From assembly GCF_042665255.1 (NCBI RefSeq), contig NZ_JBHTCD010000026.1: 64,000 nt of DNA; one strand, written 5' to 3'. The notes below the pieces were generated by a model. That model was not told where the DNA came from and ran no database searches. It saw nothing but the letters and a program-made list of their open reading frames with translations. The position numbers were made by a program, and so were the translations under genes. Of the stretch, positions 25,797-33,802 are shown one piece after another. Source of the DNA: Insolitispirillum peregrinum (GTDB lineage Bacteria > Pseudomonadota > Alphaproteobacteria > Rhodospirillales > Rhodospirillaceae). Within the stretch, counting starts at the first letter, position 1; every line of letters begins with the position of its first letter.

Positions 25797-26348
25797 TCAC
25801 TCCATGAGCGCCGCATGCAACAGCGGGAACTGCCAGCTCACAGCCTCCAGATTCCACCCGTCATCGGACCAAAGCCCCCGCAGCATCCTCCGCCGGGCCC
25901 GCAGCAACTCCTCATCGTTCAGGACAGAGATCGTTCTCTCCCCGCAGGTCCGCAACGCCTCTGGCAGCATTCTGGTCAGGGCATACAGGAGTGTCGCCGG
26001 ATCAATCTCGATCCATCCAGACTCGATGGCACAGGGATCAAGAAAGTCATGCATCCCCTTCAGCTGATTTACCCGCGGCTCTGCCCAGCGATAATTTCGC
26101 CATTCATACGCCAGACCGCGATCCCGGGATTTCGGGACAAAATGATCAACATGTCCCGATGCAATCGAGTACCCCAAGTATGCGCATCGCCCATCAAACG
26201 CCTGCTGGACATCCAGCCGAACATGGTTCCAGTAATCGGGAAGGCTGGAAGAGGGCGCATCAGGATGACCTTGTACCCAGCGCGTGCCTCTTTGACGCAC
26301 ATCGGTATCAAAATTCTCTGGTTCCGAAGGCAGCAAGACAGGAAACAC
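25797..26348 (-). CDS. HNH endonuclease-like protein of a Septu-like ATPase/nuclease pair (PtuB-like)
   Basis: A 183-residue protein with an HNH-type core: FDGRCAYLGY, GHVDHFVPKS (D68-H69, K73), YEWRNYRW (N85) and RVNQLKG (N94, K97). This arrangement is that of the TIGR02646/PtuB-type HNH nucleases, in which the surrounding cysteines are usually CxxC pairs; here they are largely lost (CAYL instead of CAYC), so the structural zinc is doubtful while the H and N positions remain. GTG at 26348 overlaps the ATPase stop as TAGTG with GAGG just upstream, so translation is coupled. In the known Septu system such a nuclease acts with the ATPase partner to block phage. Confidence 0.7.
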   Translation of the reverse strand: MFPVLLPSEPENFDTDVRQRGTRWVQGHPDAPSSSLPDYWNHVRLDVQQAFDGRCAYLGYSIASGHVDHFVPKSRDRGLAYEWRNYRWAEPRVNQLKGMHDFLDPCAIESGWIEIDPATLLYALTRMLPEALRTCGERTISVLNDEELLRARRRMLRGLWSDDGWNLEAVSWQFPLLHAALME

Positions 26349-27688
26349 TATGCACCTCGCTGTGAGGAGCCTGTCTTCATGGCCCGCTGCTTGAAGAATT
26401 GCCATCTCGCCCACACGGGATCAGACGGCGGCAACACGGTTCGCAATGCGCCATCCAGACGTTTTCGCTCGCTCTCCTCTCCCCCTTCCGGGCTGTGCCG
26501 TATCATAAAGGCTTCGACTTCCTCGATAACCTGCTCGGCCTTCCATGAGCGAGCCTCGCCGAGAGCGAAGACGGGGGACGTCAGCCAGCCCGAGACATCG
26601 CCGTACGATTGCCACGGTAAAGCGTCCAGCGTCACCACCCCCGCCTGTAATGCAAGATGGAACAGAGCATCGGACTGTTGATCAAATTCCTGTTCCAAAG
26701 ACGCCAGAACCAGCGGTGAATGCGTCGTCACCAGAAATTGCACATCAGCACCACCATCCAGATGGTCGGCAACCGTCAGCAAAGCCGGAACGATCAGGCG
26801 CTGCCACTTCGGATGCAGGTGCGCTTCCACTTCATCGATCATCAGAATGATCTGCGTTTCAGGGATTGCTCCCGTCATCTCGCATTGCAGACGGTGCTCA
26901 CGCCACGCCCAAACCAGACAGTAGGCCCATGTAATGATTTGCCGCACGGCAGCCGAAGCATGGATCAGAGGCAGTACCCCATAGTCCGTATGCAAGGCCG
27001 GAATGCTGCTGACTCCTGCCCCGGGAAGCCGTACCGGAACATCTGCGGGTCGAATTTCCTCACCCGGCGGCGACAAATGCTCCAGAACGCGGATAAAGGT
27101 TTCAAACAACGCAGGCTCGCGTTTTTCCCATTCCAGCCAGTCATGCAACAGCCCCTCGCACAGGGTGCAGCCTTGCTGCCCATAAAGAGCTTGCTCGGTC
27201 TTCCCGTTCCACAGATCCGATCTGGTGAAATGATAGCTGTTGCCTGCCTTTCCGAAAGCAGCGTTCCGGGAGGAAGATGGATACCAGGGGCGAGCCGGGT
27301 CCCAGATGGAAAACCCACCATCAATGCGGGCATACAGAACCAACCCGGCAGCAACAGAGGCTTTTTTGTCGTCCATCTCCCACCGGGAACGCTTCTTGTC
27401 GAACGAATAGCCAAAAGAATATGCTGCAGAGCCAGATGAAATAACGGTGGAAATACGGGGGGCAGGCGTATTTTTAGGCTCATCCCGCCTCCCTGAAAGC
27501 TGCAAGACCGCGTCTTGTGGTACGACAGGCCTCTCTGGCCAGTCTCCGGAGCACGCCCACCACGCAAGATCAAGGAGAAGGCTTTTGCCTAGCCCGTTAT
27601 CTCCGGTAATGACGTTAAGGCGCTTTTGAAGCTCAAGATCAAAGCAGGGTGCCGGGCCAATTCCACACGCCTCTATCTTTTTCAGCAT
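26348..27688 (-). CDS. AAA/SMC-type ATPase of a Septu-like pair (PtuA-like)
   Basis: A 446-residue ABC/SMC-fold ATPase of the AAA_15/AAA_21 group. Walker A is GDNGLGKS (29-36), Walker B is ILMIDEVEAHLHP with D285-E286, and the H-loop is in FLVTTHSPLVLASL. The insert between them is the helical region typical of OLD- and PtuA-like defence ATPases; there is no TOPRIM domain, so it is not OLD proper. ATG 27688 with GAGG before it; a GTG sits one codon earlier. Followed by the overlapping HNH gene. The most likely role is nucleotide-dependent control of the nuclease in phage defence (inference from the pairing). No reverse transcriptase is nearby, so a retron is unlikely. Confidence 0.75.
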   Translation of the reverse strand: MLKKIEACGIGPAPCFDLELQKRLNVITGDNGLGKSLLLDLAWWACSGDWPERPVVPQDAVLQLSGRRDEPKNTPAPRISTVISSGSAAYSFGYSFDKKRSRWEMDDKKASVAAGLVLYARIDGGFSIWDPARPWYPSSSRNAAFGKAGNSYHFTRSDLWNGKTEQALYGQQGCTLCEGLLHDWLEWEKREPALFETFIRVLEHLSPPGEEIRPADVPVRLPGAGVSSIPALHTDYGVLPLIHASAAVRQIITWAYCLVWAWREHRLQCEMTGAIPETQIILMIDEVEAHLHPKWQRLIVPALLTVADHLDGGADVQFLVTTHSPLVLASLEQEFDQQSDALFHLALQAGVVTLDALPWQSYGDVSGWLTSPVFALGEARSWKAEQVIEEVEAFMIRHSPEGGEESERKRLDGALRTVLPPSDPVWARWQFFKQRAMKTGSSQRGA

Positions 27689-27730
27689 CACGATCCTCTA
27701 AAGCCGTCCATCCGCCAACCGGCCTCTACT

Positions 27731-28045
27731 CTACACACTGCCCTTGCGCTCGACCACCAGCACCAGCGCCGCCCCGCATGGATGCGCCACATGGGCGTCC
27801 CCGGCCTCGGCAAAGCAGAACTCGCCGGGTCCCAGCCGCCGGATGTGCTCGGCACCGTCCGTATCACGCCAGTGCATGTCAACGGCCCCTTGCAACACTC
27901 CGAACACTTCCGCACCGTCGTTGACGTGCCAGCGATAGGGCTGGTCAGTCCAGTGGGCGCGCACGGTGACGCCATCCACCTCGCCCAGATCACGGGCATC
28001 CCAGGCGTGAGCGGGCTGAAAATCATGGGTACTGATGAATTTCAT
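27731..28045 (-). CDS. Small single-domain cupin protein
   Basis: A 104-residue one-domain cupin: motif 1 around YRWHVNDGAEVFGVLQG, motif 2 around GPGEFCFAEAGDAHVAHP. The metal-binding histidines are partly present (H46-like, H90-like). ATG 28045 is preceded by AAAGGAGG; a second ATG one codon earlier is too close to the box. Function unknown; possibly a sugar- or metabolite-binding protein. Lies between the ATPase pair and glnD. Confidence 0.85.
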   Translation of the reverse strand: MKFISTHDFQPAHAWDARDLGEVDGVTVRAHWTDQPYRWHVNDGAEVFGVLQGAVDMHWRDTDGAEHIRRLGPGEFCFAEAGDAHVAHPCGAALVLVVERKGSV

Positions 28046-28059
28046 CATGCCTCCTTTGC

Positions 28060-28115
28060 AGGCCAGAGCATCCGTTGCAAAAGTGGCAAGCCACCTTGCC
28101 GACCAACAACGCGAC
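28060..28115. repeat. Diverged palindromic repeat, possible family B relic
   Basis: GAGCATCCGTTGCAAAAGTGG followed by GCAAGCCACCTTGC and a CAACGCGAC end recalls the layout of the repeats at 20080 and 39461 but is much diverged; located in the cupin/glnD divergent gap. Confidence 0.35.
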
Positions 28116-28194
28116 ACTTCAAACAGTTAGACCGTTGGCCTATGATAACGGCAAACCATACCCCCTGCACAAAAAACAGGAGCCCGCGCGGACC

Positions 28195-30957
28195 ATGAGC
28201 ACCAACAAGACCCTGCGAAAGCCGCGCGAGATCATCGACCGCAAGGAACTGGTGACCCGTCTGGACGAGATGGCCACCAGCGGCCTCAGCCCGCAGGAAA
28301 TGCGCAAGCGCCTGCTGGCCGAGCTGAAGGACACCTATCGCCGGGGTCACGAGGTGGTGCGCCAGCGGTGCCTGGAGGGGCGGGTCAACGGGGCGTTGAC
28401 CGTCAGCGAAAACTGTTACCTGATGGATCAGCTGGTGGTGACACTGTACGATTTTGTCACCACCCATGTGTACGCGCCGGGGGTGCGGACCAAGGGGGAA
28501 AAGATCAGCCTGCTGGCGGTCGGCGGCTATGGCCGGGGCGAGCTGTCGCCCTATTCCGACATCGACCTGTTGTTCCTGCTGCCCTACAAGTCCACCCCCT
28601 ATTCCGAACAGGTGGTCGAATACATGCTCTATATCCTGTGGGATCTGGGGCTGAAGGTCGGCCACTCCACCCGCTCGATTGACGAATGCATCCGCCTGTC
28701 GCGCACCGACATCACCATCCGCACCGCCCTGCTGGAAGCCCGCTGGCTGTGGGGTGACCGCAAGCTGGCCGACGAGTTCAAGCAACGCTACCGCGCCGAG
28801 GTGATTGCGGGCAGTGGGCTGGCCTTTGTCGAGGCCAAGCTGGCCGAACGCGACGCCCGCCACGACCGGCTGGGGGACAGCCGCTATCTGCTGGAGCCGA
28901 ACGTCAAGGAAGACAAGGGCGGCCTGCGTGACCTGCACACCCTGTTCTGGATCGCCAAGTACCTTTACAACATTCAGGACGTGCGCGAACTGGTGGACCT
29001 CGGCCTGCTGACCCATCAGACGGCCCAGCTGTTCATCAAGGCCCAGACCTTCCTGTGGTCGGTGCGCTGCCTGTTGCACTATCTGACCAACCGGGGCGAA
29101 GACCGTCTGACCTTTGACATGCAAAAGGAAATCGCCACCCGGCTGGGCTATACCGACCACGCCGGGGCGGCCAGCGTCGAACGGTTCATGAAGCATTACT
29201 TCCTGATCGCCAAGGACGTCGGCGATCTGACCCGCATTTTCTGCGCAGTGCTGGAAGAACACAACAAGCGCAAGCCGCGCCTGCGCCTGCGTCGTCCGAA
29301 ACAGGTCGAAGGCTGCTTTCTGGTCGATGGCGACCGCCTGAACCTGAAACCCGAGATGACCTTTGAACAGGACCCGCTGCGCATCCTGCGCCTGTTCCGT
29401 CTGGCCCAGACGATGGAGCTGGACATTCACCCCAACACCTTGCGGCAGGTGCACGAGAACCTGCATCTGGTGACCACGCTGCGCAGCAATCCCGAGGCCA
29501 ACAGCCTGTTCCTCGATATTCTGTGCGACAGCCGCGATGCCGAAGGCACCCTGCGCCACCTGAACGAAGCCGGAGTCTTTGGCCGCTTCCTGCCCGACTT
29601 TGGCAAGGTGGTGGCGCAGATGCAGTACGACATGTACCACGTCTACACCACCGACGAGCACACCATCCGCGCCATCGGCACCATGCACCGGATCGAGCAA
29701 GGCACGCTGGCCGACGAGTTGCCGCTGTCCACCAGCGTGATGCCGACCGTCCAGTCCCGGCGGGCGCTGTATGTGGCGGTGATGCTGCACGACATCGCCA
29801 AGGGCCGGGGCGGCGACCATTCCGAACTGGGGGCGAAGGTGGCGCAAAAGCTGTGCCCGCGTCTGGGCCTGACCCCGGAAGAAACCGAAACCGTCGCCTG
29901 GCTGGTGCTGCATCACCTCGACATGAGCCGCAACGCCTTCAAGCGCGACATCGACGACCCGCAGACCATCGCCGACTTCTCGAAGCTGGTGCAAAGCCCC
30001 GAGCGGCTGAAGCTGCTGTTGCTGCTGACCTGTGCCGATATCCGCGCCGTCGGGCCGCAGGTGTGGAACGGCTGGAAAGCCGCCCTGCTGCGCGAGCTGT
30101 ATTACCGCACCATCGACGCCCTGTCCGGCAACCTGTCCGCCGAAGCCCGCGACGTGCGGGTCAGCCGCAAAAAGGATGCCCTGCGCGCCAGCCTGTCCGG
30201 GTGGAGTGATGCCCAGATCGAACGCCATCTGGCCCTGGGCTATCCCAGCTACTGGCTGATGTTTGACACCAGCACCCACCAGCAGCACGCCCGCATGATC
30301 CGCCGCGCCGAAGATCGCCATGAAACCCTGACCATCGACATGACGCCCCAACCGACCAGCGGCGTGCTGGATGTCACCGTTCTGTGCCCCGACCATCCCG
30401 GCCTGTTTGCCCGCATCACCGGGGCCATTTCGCTGCTGGGCTGTTCGATTGTCGATGCCAAGATCATCACCCTGACCAACGGCATGGCCCTCGACAGCTT
30501 TTCAATCCTCGACCCGAAAGGCGAGCTGCCCACCTCGCATGACAAGCAGCGCCGCCTGAGTGAAACCATCGAGCAGGTGTTGACCGGCAAGCGCAATGTC
30601 AGCAAGGAACTGGTCGGCAAAAGCGGCACCCTGCCCCAGCGGGCCAAGGTGTTCACCGTGCCGCCACGGGTGATTGTGGATAACTCGATGTCCAAGACCC
30701 ACACGGTGATCGAGGTCAATGGCCGCGACCGCCCCGGCTTCCTGTACGATGTCACCCGCACCCTGACCAATCTGGGCCTGCAAATCGGCTCGGCCCACAT
30801 TTCAACCTACGGCGAGCGGGTGGTGGACGTGTTTTACGTCAAGGACATCTTTGGCATGAAGATCGACCACCAGAGCAAGCTGAAGCACGTCCGCGAACAG
30901 TTGATGATCACCCTCGAACAGGAAGAGCACGGACCCGCCAAGCGGAAAGTGGGGTAA
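28195..30957 (+). CDS. glnD: [Protein-PII] uridylyltransferase/uridylyl-removing enzyme GlnD
   Basis: A 920-residue GlnD, the nitrogen sensor that uridylylates PII proteins (GlnB/GlnK) when glutamine is low and removes the UMP when it is high. Nucleotidyltransferase motif GGYGRGELSPYSDID at 110-124 with D122 and D124; HD domain near 530-560 (AVMLHDIAKGRGGDHS) for uridylyl removal; two C-terminal ACT domains (LDVTVLCPDHPGLFARI and IEVNGRDRPGFLYDV) for glutamine sensing. Codons extend upstream, but ATG 28195 gives the standard length. Divergent from the cupin gene. A regulatory PTS that also reports nitrogen state lies at 53 kb. Confidence 0.98.
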   Translation: MSTNKTLRKPREIIDRKELVTRLDEMATSGLSPQEMRKRLLAELKDTYRRGHEVVRQRCLEGRVNGALTVSENCYLMDQLVVTLYDFVTTHVYAPGVRTKGEKISLLAVGGYGRGELSPYSDIDLLFLLPYKSTPYSEQVVEYMLYILWDLGLKVGHSTRSIDECIRLSRTDITIRTALLEARWLWGDRKLADEFKQRYRAEVIAGSGLAFVEAKLAERDARHDRLGDSRYLLEPNVKEDKGGLRDLHTLFWIAKYLYNIQDVRELVDLGLLTHQTAQLFIKAQTFLWSVRCLLHYLTNRGEDRLTFDMQKEIATRLGYTDHAGAASVERFMKHYFLIAKDVGDLTRIFCAVLEEHNKRKPRLRLRRPKQVEGCFLVDGDRLNLKPEMTFEQDPLRILRLFRLAQTMELDIHPNTLRQVHENLHLVTTLRSNPEANSLFLDILCDSRDAEGTLRHLNEAGVFGRFLPDFGKVVAQMQYDMYHVYTTDEHTIRAIGTMHRIEQGTLADELPLSTSVMPTVQSRRALYVAVMLHDIAKGRGGDHSELGAKVAQKLCPRLGLTPEETETVAWLVLHHLDMSRNAFKRDIDDPQTIADFSKLVQSPERLKLLLLLTCADIRAVGPQVWNGWKAALLRELYYRTIDALSGNLSAEARDVRVSRKKDALRASLSGWSDAQIERHLALGYPSYWLMFDTSTHQQHARMIRRAEDRHETLTIDMTPQPTSGVLDVTVLCPDHPGLFARITGAISLLGCSIVDAKIITLTNGMALDSFSILDPKGELPTSHDKQRRLSETIEQVLTGKRNVSKELVGKSGTLPQRAKVFTVPPRVIVDNSMSKTHTVIEVNGRDRPGFLYDVTRTLTNLGLQIGSAHISTYGERVVDVFYVKDIFGMKIDHQSKLKHVREQLMITLEQEEHGPAKRKVG

Positions 30958-31085
30958 ACAGGGGAAAGGGTCGTGGAGCATCTCACCGAGCCCGAACAGC
31001 CTCGATTTTACTCAGCTATCGGGCTTGCCATGCCGTAAGTGGTGCGTGATACTCACTCACCATCAATCCGAGCTAAGAGGGAACA

Positions 31086-31832
31086 ATGGTCTCAGGTGCT
31101 GGCATACTCAATTTCATCGGCAAACTCGGAAATACCGTAACAGCGCCATTTGATATCCTGAAAGATTGGGCCAATGAACCGCTCAAAAGGTGGGAACACG
31201 AACGCAATGAGCAGTCCCACGAACACGCTCATCAACGAGAAATGGATAAGCTGCTTGCCGAAGAGAAGATCCGATCCGAGTTACGGATAGAGGAAGAAAA
31301 AGCAAAAACAGATATCGAAATCCAACGTGAGACAGGCATTCTGCGCATCGTGGCGGAGATTGAAGATTTAAAAAAAGACAAACAGCTAGAGCGGATGAAA
31401 GAAGCCTCTGCAGCATTGGTGCATTATCAGAGCGAGATGATGCGTCTAATGACTGATATTGTCTACAGCATCGGCGAGATGCAACTCGATCTTCGCGAGC
31501 GCGCCCAGAAAATAGTGCTCGAAAAAACAACTCAGTACAAAGAAATACAAAGTAATGCTTATGAAGAAATGGCACGCGAAATTGAGGAGATAGAAGATCG
31601 TTTCGAATCGAATGAGCGTGCAAAGAACATGCTCTATGCTGCCATTGACCGAAAATACAATAGTATTCTTGATGCCACTACGAGCTTCTTGGCAGAACTC
31701 AGCCGTGATATCGGGGATATCAATCGGAGCATAACTGGAATATCTGAAAGTGGTAAGATATTTGTCGAACAGCATCTTTCTCAATTCAATAATATTGGAA
31801 TCACAACCAACACCATCAGATCTATTGAATAA
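31086..31832 (+). CDS. Unrecognised coiled-coil protein, first gene of a low-GC cassette
   Basis: A 248-residue protein of unknown family. The first 30 residues are mildly hydrophobic and amphipathic (GAGILNFIGKLGNTVTAPFD), followed by a His/Glu/Lys-rich coiled coil (about 35-105), a helical middle and a second coiled coil with EIEEIEDRFESNERAKNM (about 165-185). No signal peptide or catalytic motif seen. ATG 31086 has AGAGGG eight bases before it. Codon and base use (AT-rich third positions) differ sharply from glnD immediately upstream, pointing to horizontal acquisition. Two similar small helical genes follow on the same strand. Could be structural or membrane-associated; no function assigned. 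Confidence 0.8.
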   Translation: MVSGAGILNFIGKLGNTVTAPFDILKDWANEPLKRWEHERNEQSHEHAHQREMDKLLAEEKIRSELRIEEEKAKTDIEIQRETGILRIVAEIEDLKKDKQLERMKEASAALVHYQSEMMRLMTDIVYSIGEMQLDLRERAQKIVLEKTTQYKEIQSNAYEEMAREIEEIEDRFESNERAKNMLYAAIDRKYNSILDATTSFLAELSRDIGDINRSITGISESGKIFVEQHLSQFNNIGITTNTIRSIE

Positions 31833-31901
31833 CGAATATACAATTGGGTATCATTTACACACACTCAGGCAAAATCAACTATTTATCTTGGAGATGCTAG
31901 G

Positions 31902-32369
31902 ATGAGCAACGTCGCAGATGATTTTAAGAAAATTATTGATGGCATTGGTAGCATTGATAACAATAACAGTGCAGATCTTGTCCGAAAATTAACTGATATT
32001 GTGAAGGAACGATACGGCGAAGAACTTGACGCAAGACTCAAGAGATTATTTGAAATGGAAAAGCAATGCTTGATGGTAGTGAAAGAATTCAAGGAAGAAA
32101 TAAAATTTATGCAATCCGCACAGGAAGACATCCGTCGCGAACGTGCCCAATTCTTTGCAACTACTCTTCGTGACGTTTCGCAAAATCTTACCCAAGCCCA
32201 AGTAGATAGTCCTGTTGCCTCCCGGTGGCTTGAAGAATTGGTTTCCAGTTACACACAAAGCCTGAATTTAAGTGATGGATTGGTTCGCAGCAGTTCAATA
32301 GATCTGATCGGACAGATTCGCAACAAAGCCACAGCAACGATTCATCCCGAAATGGCTCAAGACGAATAG
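31902..32369 (+). CDS. Unrecognised helical protein, second gene of the low-GC cassette
   Basis: A 155-residue, probably all-helical soluble protein (KEEIKFMQSAQEDIRRERAQ, then a helix-rich C-terminus). No recognised domain. ATG 31902 follows GGAGATGCTAGG. 69 bp after the first gene and 12 bp before the third, so the three are likely one transcription unit. AT-rich like its neighbours. The small size and charge pattern suggest a partner or regulator of the adjacent proteins (inference only). Confidence 0.75.
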   Translation: MSNVADDFKKIIDGIGSIDNNNSADLVRKLTDIVKERYGEELDARLKRLFEMEKQCLMVVKEFKEEIKFMQSAQEDIRRERAQFFATTLRDVSQNLTQAQVDSPVASRWLEELVSSYTQSLNLSDGLVRSSSIDLIGQIRNKATATIHPEMAQDE

Positions 32370-32381
32370 ATAGAGCAACCG

Positions 32382-32855
32382 ATGGAAACGCTGCGCGCAA
32401 AATTACTTCTCTTAGATGTCATGCGCGCAGCGCGACAAAAGCTTGTTGAGCAATTTCTTGATGAAGACCCGTCTCTTTTTCGGGATATTCTTCGATCTCG
32501 AAAAGGAGGAGCTGTCGCAGATATTCTGCTTGAACGCCATTTTCTCCTGTGGCATTCGATGCATTTCAATTTTCTGGAAGAATTTGCCAAGACACACGAC
32601 ATTACCGGAGGTGATTTTAGAGAGCTTGCCACCCAGATGGCCTCCATAATTCGTGATCTATCTAATATATCAACTACAAGCAATCATCTATTTCTCCAAG
32701 AAATAATATCAGAAAGAGCAAAAGTGATAGATTTACTCGTCAAATCAACAGAAAAATCTGACAAGAGTATTAATAAAATAATGTACATAAGAGAAAAAGA
32801 ATCCCTCAATATTGAAAGAATTATAGAGAAAATATCGCACGAATCAGGCAATTAA
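32382..32855 (+). CDS. Unrecognised helical protein, third gene of the low-GC cassette
   Basis: A 157-residue protein predicted by eye to be helical, with a central hydrophobic-aromatic patch (LLERHFLLWHSMHFNFLEEF) and a Lys/Glu/Ile-rich C-terminal helix. No catalytic motif or membrane span is evident. Start ATG 32382 lacks a strong Shine-Dalgarno, consistent with coupling to the preceding gene 12 bp upstream. Strongly AT-rich, especially the last 150 bp. No family recognised. Confidence 0.72.
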   Translation: METLRAKLLLLDVMRAARQKLVEQFLDEDPSLFRDILRSRKGGAVADILLERHFLLWHSMHFNFLEEFAKTHDITGGDFRELATQMASIIRDLSNISTTSNHLFLQEIISERAKVIDLLVKSTEKSDKSINKIMYIREKESLNIERIIEKISHESGN

Positions 32856-33031
32856 ATAAACATAACGATCACATAAGGAATTCTCCCCACTACGCCCAGA
32901 CTGATGACGGCCACAATACTATCTACGATTATCACCGTTAACTACGATATAATCATAAGAAAACCGAGGTACGGCGGCGGCACCTCCGGGCAGGCCCAAG
33001 TGACAATCCGCGTGTAACCCATCCCCCCCCG

Positions 33032-33802
33032 TTACGGATGCGTCTCCAGCTCTGCCGCCACCCGGAAACCGACGGTGTAACTCCACAGGGTGATCGGGTG
33101 GCGGGCGCGGGCATTGGAGCGCGATTGCAGCGGAATGTAATACCACGCCCCACCACGGGCGGCCCGTTGCTGGCAGTCCTGTTCCGCTGGCGGGGCCGCG
33201 CGTTTGATGTTCCAGCAGGACGAGGTCCATTCCCACACGTTGCCCGCCGTATCATACAGGCCGTAGGGATTGGGATTGAACGAGCCGACCGGGGCGGTCA
33301 TGCGGCCGCTCCACTGGGTTCCGCAGGCGCGGCAGTTGGCGTTGCCTTCACCCGGATCATTGCCCCACCAGAACAGGGTATGTGTTCCCCCACGGGCCGC
33401 CCATTCCCATTCGTCTTCGTTGGGAATGCGATAGGTCCGTTTGGTGATCCGGTTCAGCCAGTTCACATACTCAAGGGCTTCGGTGTAGTTGATGTTGATG
33501 ATTGGCCGCGATCCGCTGCCCCAGCCGTGATCGCTCTGCCCGCCTTTGCAGGCATGGGCATTGACGCAGGCCTGCCACTGGCTGAAGGTGACTTCGGTCT
33601 GTCCCATCAGGAATGCCGCAATGGGGCGCGGCGGGGCATCATCCGGGATCAGGACGCCTGCTGGAATCGGCACCAGTGGCGGACACTCGGCGCAATCTTC
33701 AATGGCGTCAACAGCCTGTGCCGCCGACATCCCGGCCAGCAGGGGCACCAGCAGCAGCGCGAGCACCAGCAGGCACCGCTTCAGCTGAGTCACACAGGGC
33801 AT
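33032..33802 (-). CDS. Exported formylglycine-generating-enzyme-like (SUMF1/FGE-sulfatase) protein
   Basis: A 256-residue protein: signal peptide 1-30 (LLVLALLLVPLLAGMSAAQA), then a C-type-lectin-like FGE domain with MGQTEVTFSQWQAC, YRIPNEDEWEWAARGG, PNPYGLYDTAGNVWEW and a C-terminal ARGGAWYY...GFRVA. This is the fold of sulfatase-activating enzymes and of many exported binding proteins; the copper-binding cysteine pair of true FGE is not obvious, so a structural or binding role is equally possible. Its start overlaps the 3' end of queG by 95 nt. ATG 33802 is preferred since it gives a complete signal peptide. Confidence 0.85.
   Translation of the reverse strand: MPCVTQLKRCLLVLALLLVPLLAGMSAAQAVDAIEDCAECPPLVPIPAGVLIPDDAPPRPIAAFLMGQTEVTFSQWQACVNAHACKGGQSDHGWGSGSRPIININYTEALEYVNWLNRITKRTYRIPNEDEWEWAARGGTHTLFWWGNDPGEGNANCRACGTQWSGRMTAPVGSFNPNPYGLYDTAGNVWEWTSSCWNIKRAAPPAEQDCQQRAARGGAWYYIPLQSRSNARARHPITLWSYTVGFRVAAELETHP

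Noticed and set aside
28045..30396. A 783-codon open frame opposite glnD
   Set aside because: GlnD on the plus strand has all expected motifs; the antisense frame is a GC-driven shadow.
25600..33000. A prophage or integrative element at tRNA-Ala
   Set aside because: No integrase, phage structural gene or second copy of the tRNA 3' end was found; glnD in the middle is a core gene.
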